A program made the position numbers and the translations under genes. A DNA stretch of 64,000 nt from Chitinophagaceae bacterium. GTDB lineage: Bacteria > Bacteroidota > Bacteroidia > Chitinophagales > Chitinophagaceae. The notes beneath the pieces are model-generated. The model had not been told where the DNA came from and did no database searches. It saw only the letters and a list, made by a program, of their open reading frames with translations. The stretch covers positions 273,353 to 337,352 of the forward strand of contig JADKJX010000007.1 in the NCBI GenBank assembly GCA_016720775.1. The letters run 5' to 3'. This document shows, in pieces, positions 18,753-27,251 of the stretch (position 1 is its first letter; every line of letters starts with the position of its first letter).

Positions 18753-18789
18753 GCATTATAATTCTAAACCTTAAAAAACAAAAACTGAA

Positions 18790-19350
18790 TTATTTTTTTG
18801 GCATCAAAACAGCATCAATCACATGCACCACACCATTACTGCCAATTAAATCAGCAGAAGTAACATTGGCTCCATTGATCATTACCTTGCCGTCTTTGAT
18901 AGATACAGTAAGTTCTTCGCCTTGTAATGTTTTTACTTTCTGCCCGTCTTTCAGGTCGGCAGCTTTGACGGCACCAGCTACAACATGGTAAGTTAAAATA
19001 CCGGTGAGTTTGGATTTGTTCTCAGGCTTTAATAAACCCTCTACCGTTCCGGCGGATAAAGCCGAGAAGGCGGCATTAGTCGGGGCAAATACAGTAAACG
19101 GGCCAGCACCTTTCAATGTTTCAACCAGTCCTGCCGCAGTTACCGCAGCTACAAGCGTAGTATGATCGGTTGAACCGATTGCTATATCAACTACGTCTTT
19201 TGGGGCCGGAGCAACTGCTTTTACTTCTTCTTTAATGACTTCCGGAGCTGCTTCCGCCTCTTTTTTTTCACCGGTATTACAGGCAGTTAACGCAAATGTG
19301 CTGAATGCGGCGATTGCAATCATTGAGAAAATTTTCTTTTTCATAATCAT
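18790..19350 (-). CDS. Fasciclin (FAS1) domain lipoprotein
   Basis: 186 residues. A lipoprotein signal ends in ALTAC (Cys24 from the first Met; a second Met two codons on is the likelier start, MKKKIFSMIAIAA). A Lys/Glu/Ala/Pro-rich linker runs to about residue 52. One complete FAS1 domain follows, with the two hallmark boxes GPFTVFAPTNAAFSAL and NGVVHVIDAVLMP. FAS1 domains mediate adhesion at the cell surface. It stands alone with its own terminator. Confidence 0.9.
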   Translation of the reverse strand: MIMKKKIFSMIAIAAFSTFALTACNTGEKKEAEAAPEVIKEEVKAVAPAPKDVVDIAIGSTDHTTLVAAVTAAGLVETLKGAGPFTVFAPTNAAFSALSAGTVEGLLKPENKSKLTGILTYHVVAGAVKAADLKDGQKVKTLQGEELTVSIKDGKVMINGANVTSADLIGSNGVVHVIDAVLMPKK

Positions 19351-19475
19351 ATATTTTGTGTTTCAGAAACAACACAAACCAGCAGTAAATGTTTGCTGGA
19401 GGATATGAAAAAGATTTATTTTTTTCTGCCGTTTAAACTTTTTACATAAGCTTTCTGCTTGGTTAAACAAAATCA

Positions 19476-19769
19476 TCAGTTTGCGCCAGCAAGGAATATT
19501 TCCACCCGGTCGCTTGTATCAGCCGTTTTCACCCATTCCCGGATGATATCACTATCGATGGCTTCATACACATCCATTTTTGACCTTGTAGCCGACAGTT
19601 CTTTAAAAGGAACCAGCATCAGGTAATGCGGATCTACATATTCCAGGTGATGATCCAGCGTGTAACCCTGTACCTGCAGATATTTATATCCTTTTTGCTG
19701 TAATTTATTCAACGCCTCACAAGTGAGGGGCCTGTGGTTCAGAAAATTGTTCTTCATTTCATTCGTCAT
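19476..19769 (-). CDS. Hypothetical small cytosolic protein
   Basis: 97 residues, no signal peptide. It contains GYKYLQVQGYTLDHHLEYVDPHY and ends in EIFLAGAN. The mixed alpha/beta pattern and clean N-terminus (MTNEMKNNFLNH) support a real gene. No family is recognised. It stands alone between the fasciclin gene and a minus-strand operon. Confidence 0.55.
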   Translation of the reverse strand: MTNEMKNNFLNHRPLTCEALNKLQQKGYKYLQVQGYTLDHHLEYVDPHYLMLVPFKELSATRSKMDVYEAIDSDIIREWVKTADTSDRVEIFLAGAN

Positions 19770-19960
19770 AAAAATACTTTTCTTTATAACAAATTTTGGG
19801 AAATAAAGTTTCAGGACTGGGAATGAAAATATTATCCTGATATACTTCCCCGGGTTAAAGAATTCGTAATTCTCTCTTGTTACTTAGTATTAAAAAAAAG
19901 GGGTTAAGTCAGGAAGAGGAAAGGTTAAAATTTTATTTAACCCGCTAAACGGTTTGGAAT

Positions 19961-20782
19961 CTAGTAAGCATATTTATAGAAATCACACCAGTCCTCATCG
20001 CAAAGCAATTTTTGATAGAGCGGATGCTTCAGCACTTCAATGTAATCCATTTCTTTTCCATCCACTATAATTTTCCGGTAGATCAACCGTATGCCATGGC
20101 TGTAATCGACCCACCAGTTTATGTGGCCGGTGTATAAGGGTTGAATCGGTTTGCCATCCGGCTTATGCCATCCGTAAATGGCTTCCCGGACTGGCTTTGC
20201 ATCTCTTGAAATTTTTCCGGAGATCACTACGTCTTTTTTAATACCGGCTATCAATCCCTTTCTTCCTTTTCGCTGTCCTTCAATGATCAGGTGATGCTGC
20301 CACATGGTTACGCTGCTGTCACGAAAGGCATACATAGGTACCGGTTCTAATTTTACCGTTGCCTGTTCATAAATAAGATCAACCATTTTACGGGTAGGAA
20401 GAAAACAATGGAAACTGTCTGCGATCCGTTGCGCTGCCATGGGCGTTAAGGGAATCCTGGCCCAGTCTGCATCCGTGCCTATGGCGAGATAATCAGGCGA
20501 AACATAAAACACCGCCCTGTGAACAATACCCATGCTGTCTTTTATTTCAGAACTTACGGGAATGAATTTTTGCAGGAAGGAAGGAATGTTTCCCCCCAGT
20601 ATTTCCTGCACCGCCAGCGAATCCCGTGCTGCCCATTTCCATGCTGCAACGGTTTTAAAGAATTCAGTTCCTGTTGTTCTTTGTACTGACGTGGAAGGAA
20701 TATTCAGAAAGAATTTTTTCCCGCTGCTGCATGAAGCAATGGATAAAACAAGCCATAGTGCTATGAGATACTTTTTAATCAC
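19961..20782 (-). CDS. Lipoprotein, function unknown
   Basis: 273 residues with a lipoprotein signal (MIKKYLIALWLVLSIASCSS, Cys18). The mature domain holds IPLTPMAAQRIADSFHCFLPTRKMVDLIYEQA and IYGWHKPDGKPIQPLYTGH...YSHGIRLI. This fits secreted proteins of unknown role found in Bacteroidota and Proteobacteria. Its start overlaps the stop of the upstream hydrolase by 8 bases, so it is the last gene of a three-gene overlapping operon. Confidence 0.65.
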   Translation of the reverse strand: MIKKYLIALWLVLSIASCSSGKKFFLNIPSTSVQRTTGTEFFKTVAAWKWAARDSLAVQEILGGNIPSFLQKFIPVSSEIKDSMGIVHRAVFYVSPDYLAIGTDADWARIPLTPMAAQRIADSFHCFLPTRKMVDLIYEQATVKLEPVPMYAFRDSSVTMWQHHLIIEGQRKGRKGLIAGIKKDVVISGKISRDAKPVREAIYGWHKPDGKPIQPLYTGHINWWVDYSHGIRLIYRKIIVDGKEMDYIEVLKHPLYQKLLCDEDWCDFYKYAY

Positions 20783-21764
20783 TTATATATTTTTCATAAA
20801 CCCGTTCGCCAAAATAAGTAAAGTGTTTTTTCTTATCAAACTTAGTAGCGGAAAGAAGCGATAAGATAAATCCATTCCTCGCCACCTGTTCGGTATGATA
20901 GATCAGCCCACCCGGGTTTTCTTTCAGGATGATCTTGATTCTTCCTCCCAAAGCAGCATGACTGATAAATGCTGTATCAGCAGTTGTAGTAAAATCAAAG
21001 GAAGAAGAAAAATTCCGTTGCATAAGCCGGCTGCGGTACCAGGTGCCTCCGGTGGCGCTTACCAGTGGCTTCCCGTTATAGATCACGATGCTGTCATTGT
21101 AGGCAAGTACCAATAATTTATTTGTCTTGCTATGCTGCAGCCAAGTCACCAGTTTATCTTTATGCCTGCTTTCTTCGTATCCGTAATCACTGTCAAGAAA
21201 TGCGATCCGTTCTACATTGGATGGGATATTTTCAACAGCATCAAGATAACCAAAAATGAAACTACCGCCTCCGCTGTGGCTGTTCAATATTATTTTGGGG
21301 GCATAGTCTTTAAAAAGATCCGTGATACTGTCAACCATCTTTTTTATCAGGTTCAATGAATCAGGCGTGCTGCGTTTCCAGGCGGGCCAGCTTTTTTGTA
21401 CGGCCATCATATATGCGACGATGTAGTTGTTCTTTTTATCAAGATCTCTCACGTACCTGGTTTGTGCGGCTATGTGCTGGATATCGTAGTGCCAGTCGTC
21501 GCCTGCTTTCATCTTTTTCCCTTTTGTCCACTCAATGCTGTTGCCGTTTGGTAGCGCAAAAATCACGACAAACGTTTTTCTTTTTACCTTAAGTTGAAGC
21601 GGTGCATTAATATAGATGGTAACATTGTGCCAGTCTTTTATGGTCAATTCCTGTTCATTAAATACAGTTGCTGCTGTAAAGCCCGGCAATGCCTGGCCCC
21701 GGGAGGAAAATACCGCAGCCGGTAAAAAGAGTGATAGAAGGAATCGTTGCTTAGGGAATGGCAT
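20775..21764 (-). CDS. Secreted alpha/beta-hydrolase-like protein
   Basis: 329 residues with an N-terminal hydrophobic signal (LLSLFLPAAVFSSRGQA). The sequence IILNSHSGGGSFIFGYLD carries a G/S-x-S-x-G-type nucleophile elbow (SHSGG), and VERIAFLDSDYGYEE follows at the usual strand spacing for an acidic residue. A histidine near the C-terminus (AFISHAALGG) could complete a triad; this is an inference. It overlaps both neighbours (14 bases with the thioesterase upstream, 8 with the lipoprotein downstream), so translation is probably coupled. Confidence 0.65.
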   Translation of the reverse strand: MPFPKQRFLLSLFLPAAVFSSRGQALPGFTAATVFNEQELTIKDWHNVTIYINAPLQLKVKRKTFVVIFALPNGNSIEWTKGKKMKAGDDWHYDIQHIAAQTRYVRDLDKKNNYIVAYMMAVQKSWPAWKRSTPDSLNLIKKMVDSITDLFKDYAPKIILNSHSGGGSFIFGYLDAVENIPSNVERIAFLDSDYGYEESRHKDKLVTWLQHSKTNKLLVLAYNDSIVIYNGKPLVSATGGTWYRSRLMQRNFSSSFDFTTTADTAFISHAALGGRIKIILKENPGGLIYHTEQVARNGFILSLLSATKFDKKKHFTYFGERVYEKYISD

Positions 21765-22251
21765 TCTTTTGTTGCTTTATATTTTCAATGATTTCCTTCA
21801 GCCGGTTTTGATATCCTTTTGAAACATTCACATTGGTTACTTCTACCAACCGGGCAAACTCCATGAACGAATCTGCATGGGTTTCCTTTTTACCTGTCTT
21901 CGCATTTACATGAATAAATGTTGTCCACATCAATGACTTCAGGTGGGTTTGTTTTTCATCCATCATGATCATTTCAACCATCAATGACCCCGGTGCAGCA
22001 TTTATCAAAGCACTTTTAATGTACACCCGTTCACTATAATTTGCCGGGCGAAGGTAACTGATCTCGTGACTGGCAACGAGCCAGCTTACGCCTTGCTGGT
22101 AAAAATCAGCAAGATCAAGCTGGTATTCATCTTTCAGGTGATCTTCCCGGGCATTTAAAAAGTAATCGATGTAGCGGGCATTGTTCAAATGACCGAATGG
22201 ATCACAATCGGTAAAACGGATGGTATAGAAGGAGTGAGGCGTTTTGTTCAT
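21751..22251 (-). CDS. Acyl-CoA thioesterase, 4HBT hotdog fold
   Basis: 166 residues. The motif FTDCDPFGHLNNARYIDYFLNARE is the signature of the 4-hydroxybenzoyl-CoA thioesterase/YbgC group, with the catalytic Asp in the D-x-x-G-H-x-N-N context. The remaining strands (EISYLRPANYSERVYIKS, MVEMIMMD) fit a hotdog fold. It cleaves acyl-CoA thioesters in the cytosol; the acyl chain is unknown. It is the first gene of an overlapping three-gene operon. Confidence 0.85.
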   Translation of the reverse strand: MNKTPHSFYTIRFTDCDPFGHLNNARYIDYFLNAREDHLKDEYQLDLADFYQQGVSWLVASHEISYLRPANYSERVYIKSALINAAPGSLMVEMIMMDEKQTHLKSLMWTTFIHVNAKTGKKETHADSFMEFARLVEVTNVNVSKGYQNRLKEIIENIKQQKNAIP

Positions 22252-22431
22252 AACGTTTTATTTGCAGGAGTCTTTTAGCCAGGCTCCGAAATTAGGTAAA
22301 AATGTTTCGTGAGGCCTGAACAACGGCGTAATTTCAAAGAAGGAGATGAGAAAGATCAGAAAAGGCGGATTTGAGCCATGATACTGGTCAGGTCATTGAA
22401 AAGTACAACCGGATTCTTTTAGTTTTATCAT

Positions 22432-23451
22432 ACGAAAACGAAATTAGAAAATAAATTCAATCACCTTTGGCGGCTCATTGGTAATACACCGATGATAGAG
22501 ATCGTTTATCGCTATAAGAATGTTACCAATAAAGTTTATGTAAAGTGCGAACATTACAACCTTACGGGAAGCATCAAGGACCGCATGGCATTATACATCC
22601 TTCAACAGGCCTACCGCTCCGGTAAAATAAAGCAACATGATATTATAGTGGAAGCTACCAGTGGCAATACCGGAATCGCTTTCAGCGCCATTGGTAAGGC
22701 GCTGGGGCATGAAGTAAAGATCATCATGCCCGACTGGCTGAGCAAAGAAAGGATCAACATCATTGAAAGCCTGGGTGCAGAAGTGATCCTGATGTCGAAA
22801 GAGAAAGGAGGCTTTTTGGGAAGTATTGCATTAAGTGAACAGATGGCAGCCGGCGATCCTTCCATTTTTTTACCAAGGCAGTTTGAAAACAGCTACAATG
22901 CTGAAGCACATGAAAAAACCACGGCAAAGGAAATATGGATGCAACTGCAGGCCATCGACATTAACCCTGATGCTTTTGTAGCCGGTGTGGGTACCGGTGG
23001 AACCATCATGGGCGTAGGTAAATACCTGCGATCAAAAAATCCTGACATAAAAATACATCCGCTGGAGCCTGCAGAATCGCCCACGCTTTCTACCGGTTAT
23101 AAAGTAGGATCGCACCGCATACAGGGGATCTCCGACGAATTTATACCGGCTATTGTAAAGCTGAACGAAATGGACCCCGTTATCAAGGTATCGGATGGGG
23201 ACTCAATTTTAATGGCACAAAAACTTGCACGAAAACTGGGGCTGGCAGTAGGCATTTCTTCTGGTGCAAACCTTATCGGTGCTATTCGTTTACAAAACCA
23301 ATCAGAAAAGCCTTTGAATGTGGTGACCGTATTCAGCGACAGCAATAAAAAATATTTAAGCACCGACCTGATGAAAGAAGAACCTGTAAAACCCGGGTAC
23401 ATTTCCCCTGATATTGAGTTACTGGATTATGATGCCATTAACAGGATGTAG
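22432..23451 (+). CDS. cysM: Cysteine synthase (PLP-dependent), start codon unusual
   Basis: From the first ATG at 22492 the protein has 319 residues, but it then lacks the conserved N-terminal LIGNTP motif. That motif is encoded in frame just upstream (LWRLIGNTPMIEIVYRYK). The frame is open from a TAG near 22420 and holds no ATG, GTG or TTG before the motif; the best candidate initiator is ACG at 22432 (ACG AAA ACG AAA). The PLP lysine is in LTGSIKDRM, the asparagine loop is EATSGNTG and the phosphate loop is GVGTGGTIMG, all normal for O-acetylserine sulfhydrylases. Either ACG is used or one base differs from the true sequence. Confidence 0.82.
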   Translation, partial: TKTKLENKFNHLWRLIGNTPMIEIVYRYKNVTNKVYVKCEHYNLTGSIKDRMALYILQQAYRSGKIKQHDIIVEATSGNTGIAFSAIGKALGHEVKIIMPDWLSKERINIIESLGAEVILMSKEKGGFLGSIALSEQMAAGDPSIFLPRQFENSYNAEAHEKTTAKEIWMQLQAIDINPDAFVAGVGTGGTIMGVGKYLRSKNPDIKIHPLEPAESPTLSTGYKVGSHRIQGISDEFIPAIVKLNEMDPVIKVSDGDSILMAQKLARKLGLAVGISSGANLIGAIRLQNQSEKPLNVVTVFSDSNKKYLSTDLMKEEPVKPGYISPDIELLDYDAINRM

Positions 23452-23457
23452 GTTCTC

Positions 23458-25869
23458 CTACTTCACATACGGCGTCCCTGCTGCATTCTTCACATACTTA
23501 CCCAGCCACTGGTCCTGCTCCCAAAGCATGTGCAGGATATTTTCTTTTGCTGCATAGCCATGCGCTTCAAAAGGCAGTTGTACAAAACGTACCGTGCCGC
23601 CATGCCCTTTTATGGCATTGAATAAACGTTCGCTCTGGATGGGAAAAGTGCCGGGATTGTTATCGGCTTCACCGTGTATCATCAGCAGCGGAGTTTTTAT
23701 TTTATCGGCATAACTGAATGGGCTCATTGCAAAATAAACTTCGGGTGCCTGCCAGTACGTGCGTTCTTCATTTTGAAAACCAAAGGGAGTGAGGGTACGG
23801 TTGTAGGCACCGCTGCGGGCAATGCCAGCTTTAAATAAATTAGTGTGTGCTAATAGATTTGCGGTCATGAAGGCACCATAGCTATGGCCGCCAACTGCCA
23901 CCCGGTTGCGGTCGCCCACACCCATCTCTGCTACTTTATCAATAGCAGCTTCGGCGCTCCAGGTCAACTGGTCCACAAAATTGTCGTTGGGTTGTTTGTC
24001 GCCTTCGCCAACAATGGGAAATTCGGCATTGTCCATAATGGCATAGCCCTGCGTTGCCCAAAACACAACCGAGCCATATCCCACTCTTGTGAAAGTGTAT
24101 TTGCTGCCACGTATCTGTGCGGCATCGCTGGCGCTCTTGAACTCACGGGGATATGCCCACATGATAACAGGAAGAGGCCCATCTCTTTTTGCATCGTAAC
24201 CCTTCGGTAAATAAAGGTCAGCAGCAAGGTCAACCCCATCTTTTCTTTTGTAGGTTACTTTTTGTTTGGTGATCCCACGCAATCCGGGTTGCGGATCGGG
24301 GAAATTGGTAATGGCTTTTGCAGAATTATTTTTCAGGTCACGCAAATAATAATTGGGCTGTTCAGACTGGCTTTGTTTGTTGGTAACGATGATCATCTTG
24401 TCAAAGTCAAGCACATCAGTAACCGTTTCATAGTAAGGTTCTTCACAGCGCCAGAGCTGTTTGATTTCTTTCGTATATATATCAAATGTATTTAAGAATG
24501 GCAGATCGCCTTTTGCCGAGGCACCAGTACCTCTCATGACTATTTTAGTGCCATTAATTACTTTGATGGTATTGCGGCCATACACGTTTTTTTCAGTCAG
24601 GGGTGTTCCGGGGTCGTTATAAGCATCGTCTGTGCTCAGGTCAATGAGCAAATTCAATGAACGGTCTGGGTTAAGGCTGCTTGTTTTACGCCGGTGTTGG
24701 GCTCTTGAGCCTTCGGTTACGAAGTATGTATTATTAGACAGCATTGTTACACCGTACATCCGCATGGCTGTTTTGCAAAGCAATCTTGGCTCGGCTGTAA
24801 AGGGTGCAGCCAGGGTGTACGCAGCATCATGATAATCCATTTTATTTTTTATCATGCCGCTGTCGAGTGGTTCTATCCACTGTACGGTTGAAGGAAAATT
24901 ATTCAGCCAGCTGTAACCACGTGGTGCATTCAGCACATTGTCGTTTCCTCTTGGCGCTAATTCACTGCTGGGCAGTTTTGCAAGTGTTTTCACCAATACC
25001 CCATTCATGTCTGTTATCATTTCAGTGCTGTTAAAGCCACCGGCAGTAACTAAGTAAGAAAACGGTTTGTCAATTCTTTCCACCAGCAGGTATTTTTTAT
25101 CGGGCGATATTTCCACGCTGCCGAAAATAGCCGGACTGCCGATCTTTGTCTCAACGCCATTGGTATTTTTTACCAGTTGCGTAGTTGCATAAAATTCAAA
25201 CTGCAATTCATCAAACGGAGATTTTATCAGGTCCTGGAAGGTCACGCTGGCAGCAACCTTACCTAAGTTCTGTTGCACTACCGGACCTTTTGGTGCCAGT
25301 GGTTTTTTCGGCGCCATGCTTAGTGGTTTGTTTACAGCAGTATACAACAGGCTGTTGTTATCTATCCAGTCGAAGGCTGCACCCAAAACCAAATTCACGG
25401 CTGCTTTGTTTACTTTGGTCGCTTTGTGGGTTTTGATATCGATCACATAAATATCGATCGTATTATTTGTGGTGTTGGTAAATGCGGCTTTTTCGTCATT
25501 CGGGCTCCATTGCAGGTTACCGGCTTTAAGGTCCGCCGGCAGGCCGCTCAAATGAAATTCTTTTCCACTTGCAACTTCTTTAATGGTAATGTCGGTTATG
25601 TAAGCACTTCTGCTCGGGCCAAAATTGTTTGGGTTGATGCGTAACCCGGCAATGCGTAATTCAGGCTGGGCAAGATCTTCTACCGATGGCATACTGCTGC
25701 GGTCGAGTACCAGCATGTATTGACCCTTGCTGTCGAAGCTAACACCGGGCGTTGGCTTTGCCATTACCAGGTCGTAGATCTCTTTGGGCGGGGTTTGGTA
25801 TTCGATGGCGTCTTGTGCCAGTAAATTGCCACAAATAAAGAGCAGGGCAATTGAAAGGAGCTTTCTCAT
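23458..25869 (-). CDS. S9 prolyl-oligopeptidase family protein (glutamyl endopeptidase-like)
   Basis: 803 residues with a signal peptide (MRKLLSIALLFICGNLLAQ). The N-terminal ~520 residues form a beta-propeller with repeated strand-turn units. The C-terminal ~250 form an alpha/beta hydrolase with GHSYGAF (Ser663), GEADNNPG (Asp736) and EAHGY (His770). The context resembles the glutamyl endopeptidase branch of S9, also known in plastids. It is probably a periplasmic exo- or endopeptidase. It is convergent with cysM, with six bases between the stops. Confidence 0.88.
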   Translation of the reverse strand: MRKLLSIALLFICGNLLAQDAIEYQTPPKEIYDLVMAKPTPGVSFDSKGQYMLVLDRSSMPSVEDLAQPELRIAGLRINPNNFGPSRSAYITDITIKEVASGKEFHLSGLPADLKAGNLQWSPNDEKAAFTNTTNNTIDIYVIDIKTHKATKVNKAAVNLVLGAAFDWIDNNSLLYTAVNKPLSMAPKKPLAPKGPVVQQNLGKVAASVTFQDLIKSPFDELQFEFYATTQLVKNTNGVETKIGSPAIFGSVEISPDKKYLLVERIDKPFSYLVTAGGFNSTEMITDMNGVLVKTLAKLPSSELAPRGNDNVLNAPRGYSWLNNFPSTVQWIEPLDSGMIKNKMDYHDAAYTLAAPFTAEPRLLCKTAMRMYGVTMLSNNTYFVTEGSRAQHRRKTSSLNPDRSLNLLIDLSTDDAYNDPGTPLTEKNVYGRNTIKVINGTKIVMRGTGASAKGDLPFLNTFDIYTKEIKQLWRCEEPYYETVTDVLDFDKMIIVTNKQSQSEQPNYYLRDLKNNSAKAITNFPDPQPGLRGITKQKVTYKRKDGVDLAADLYLPKGYDAKRDGPLPVIMWAYPREFKSASDAAQIRGSKYTFTRVGYGSVVFWATQGYAIMDNAEFPIVGEGDKQPNDNFVDQLTWSAEAAIDKVAEMGVGDRNRVAVGGHSYGAFMTANLLAHTNLFKAGIARSGAYNRTLTPFGFQNEERTYWQAPEVYFAMSPFSYADKIKTPLLMIHGEADNNPGTFPIQSERLFNAIKGHGGTVRFVQLPFEAHGYAAKENILHMLWEQDQWLGKYVKNAAGTPYVK

Positions 25870-26036
25870 AAATGTTTTTTTATTTTTTGTAACGAACAGT
25901 GGTAATTCTATTTGGCTTCATTGGCGTCGCACTCTTGTACCAAAGCCGCAATATTCAACTTTTATCTTAGCGAAGTTTTTCATGCAAAGCCGCAAAGAAG
26001 CAAAGTTTGAAAAGCAGCTTCCCTAATTTCCAGTTC

Positions 26037-26678
26037 CTAATTACTAATTCCAACCCGCTGTTTCAAATACTCATTCTTTTGCAGTTCATTCAGCATGAAC
26101 ATAGCCAGGTCACCTGCATTGATCTGCGACCGGTTGGAAGCCGGCAACTGATCTGCCGCCGTAGTGTAATTCCCGGTTGCCCGGGCATCTGTGATGTTTG
26201 ATGGACAGGCAATGGTCCAGTCGAGCCCGCTTTCGTTTAATAACTCAAATGCTTTTTTGTGTTCCATGCTTACCGGCAGGTATTCCGGCGGATAGTCGTC
26301 CTGTTCCATCAGTAACTTTCCATCGCCTGCATTGAGTATTCCTTCGGCACCAATGGCGATGATCCTTTTTACAGAAGCTTTTTTCATCTGGGCAATGATA
26401 TTTTTTATGCCGAGGGTACGGGTCTTGTCGGTGCCGTCGTATCCGCCGCCGATGGCAGAGAGAACAGCATCGCATCCTCTAATGGCATTATATACTTCGG
26501 TGGCGTCAAATAAAGCACCCTGTATCAACTGTAAATTCTCTGACTGCTTATCTTCATGTAAAAAATCATTGGTATATACATTTCGTCCAAATGCTTTTAC
26601 ATGATGGCCTTTGAATAAAGCCTGTTGCACCAATTGTTTACCCACCAGCCCGGTGGCTCCAAATACGATAAGGTTCAA
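26037..26678 (-). CDS. NAD(P)-binding protein, NmrA-like SDR
   Basis: 213 residues. It opens with MNLIVFGATGLVGKQLVQQA (GATGxxG Rossmann fingerprint) and continues VKAFGRNV, VLSAIGG and KRIIAIGAEG. It lacks a catalytic YxxxK, as in the NmrA-like/YhfK group of small NAD(P)-binding proteins. The substrate is unknown. It is followed 24 bases upstream (in gene direction) by a GNAT gene on the same strand. Confidence 0.82.
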   Translation of the reverse strand: MNLIVFGATGLVGKQLVQQALFKGHHVKAFGRNVYTNDFLHEDKQSENLQLIQGALFDATEVYNAIRGCDAVLSAIGGGYDGTDKTRTLGIKNIIAQMKKASVKRIIAIGAEGILNAGDGKLLMEQDDYPPEYLPVSMEHKKAFELLNESGLDWTIACPSNITDARATGNYTTAADQLPASNRSQINAGDLAMFMLNELQKNEYLKQRVGISN

Positions 26679-26702
26679 TTTTTTTGTTTTGATGAAGTTA
26701 CT

Positions 26703-26993
26703 TCAATTCCCCCTGAGTACATCACCAAATTCTGCAGCTTTCTTTTTGAATACGGAGTTTGCAAAAGGACAGAGGGGTAAAATTTTCATCTGGTTAGCCC
26801 GGGCGTATTCAACAGCTGTGTGTACCAATTGGTAGCCCACGTTCTTGCCCCGCAATTCGTCTGATACTTCGGTATGGTCGATGATCATCAGGTCGGTGCC
26901 GGTCATGGAGTAGGTCATTTCGGCAAGCCGTTTTCCATCTTCTTCCACGTAAAACGAACCTTTACTTCCGTCCTGTTTCTGTTGTATCAGCAT
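26703..26993 (-). CDS. Small GNAT acetyltransferase, YjdJ/NATD1-like
   Basis: 96 residues from the ATG at 26993. A longer frame to 27059 would run into the trp promoter region. The pattern GKRLAEMTYSMTGTDLMIIDHTEVSDELRGKNVG (seen in two parts) is that of the minimal GNAT family, with the acetyl-CoA loop RGKNVGYQL. ILPLCPFANSVFKKK is the conserved cysteine-containing C-terminal strand. The substrate is unknown. It is divergent from the trp leader. Confidence 0.82.
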   Translation of the reverse strand: MLIQQKQDGSKGSFYVEEDGKRLAEMTYSMTGTDLMIIDHTEVSDELRGKNVGYQLVHTAVEYARANQMKILPLCPFANSVFKKKAAEFGDVLRGN

Positions 26994-27046
26994 TTTGTAA
27001 AATTTATTCAATTTACTAAAAAAGTTTTTTTGGTAACTGATTTGTG

Positions 27047-27054
27047 CACATATT
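27047..27054 (+). promoter_or_regulatory. Possible Bacteroidota-type -7 box for the trp operon
   Basis: CATATTTG differs from TAnnTTTG by one base and lies 11 bases upstream of the leader ATG. The -33 partner is poor (a TTG about 16 bases further up). Weak evidence. Confidence 0.3.
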
Positions 27055-27064
27055 TGCAATAGAA

Positions 27065-27118
27065 ATGAAAATGATCAATACAAATAATAACGGTTGGTGG
27101 TGGCAGACAAAAGTCTGA
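27065..27118 (+). CDS. trpL: trp leader peptide (three consecutive Trp codons)
   Basis: A 17-residue frame reads MKMINTNNNGWWWQTKV and ends in TGA at 27116-27118. Three TGG codons in a row, followed by a hairpin (CAGAC AAAA GTCTG) that overlaps the stop codon, are the hallmarks of a transcription-attenuation leader. The ribosome would stall at the Trp codons when charged tRNA-Trp is scarce. It lies 187 bases upstream of trpE. Confidence 0.85.
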   Translation: MKMINTNNNGWWWQTKV

Positions 27119-27188
27119 CGTGTCGCCCTGCTGTTATTCATGTAACTAAAATAAATATAGGCCCCGACACGATGTGTTGGGGCTTTTT
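27104..27188 (+). promoter_or_regulatory. trp attenuator
   Basis: Segment 1:2 is CAGAC AAAA GTCTG (27104-27117). CGTGTCG (27119-27125) can pair with CGACACG (27165-27171), which forms the antiterminator. The terminator is GCCCCGACAC / TGTTGGGGC (27161-27183) followed by TTTTTGTT. The antiterminator arm overlaps the terminator's left arm, so the two structures exclude each other. This layout predicts read-through into trpE under Trp starvation. Confidence 0.85.
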
Positions 27189-27251
27189 GTTGGTGGGTTG
27201 TTTGAACGGGGATTTGGGTGGATTGTAAGGATTAAAAGGACCAGGTTAAAT

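Noticed and set aside
27047..27059. Extended N-terminus of the GNAT at 26703
   Set aside because: The longer frame to 27059 would reach into the trp leader promoter, and the residues do not resemble the family; the ATG at 26993 fits.
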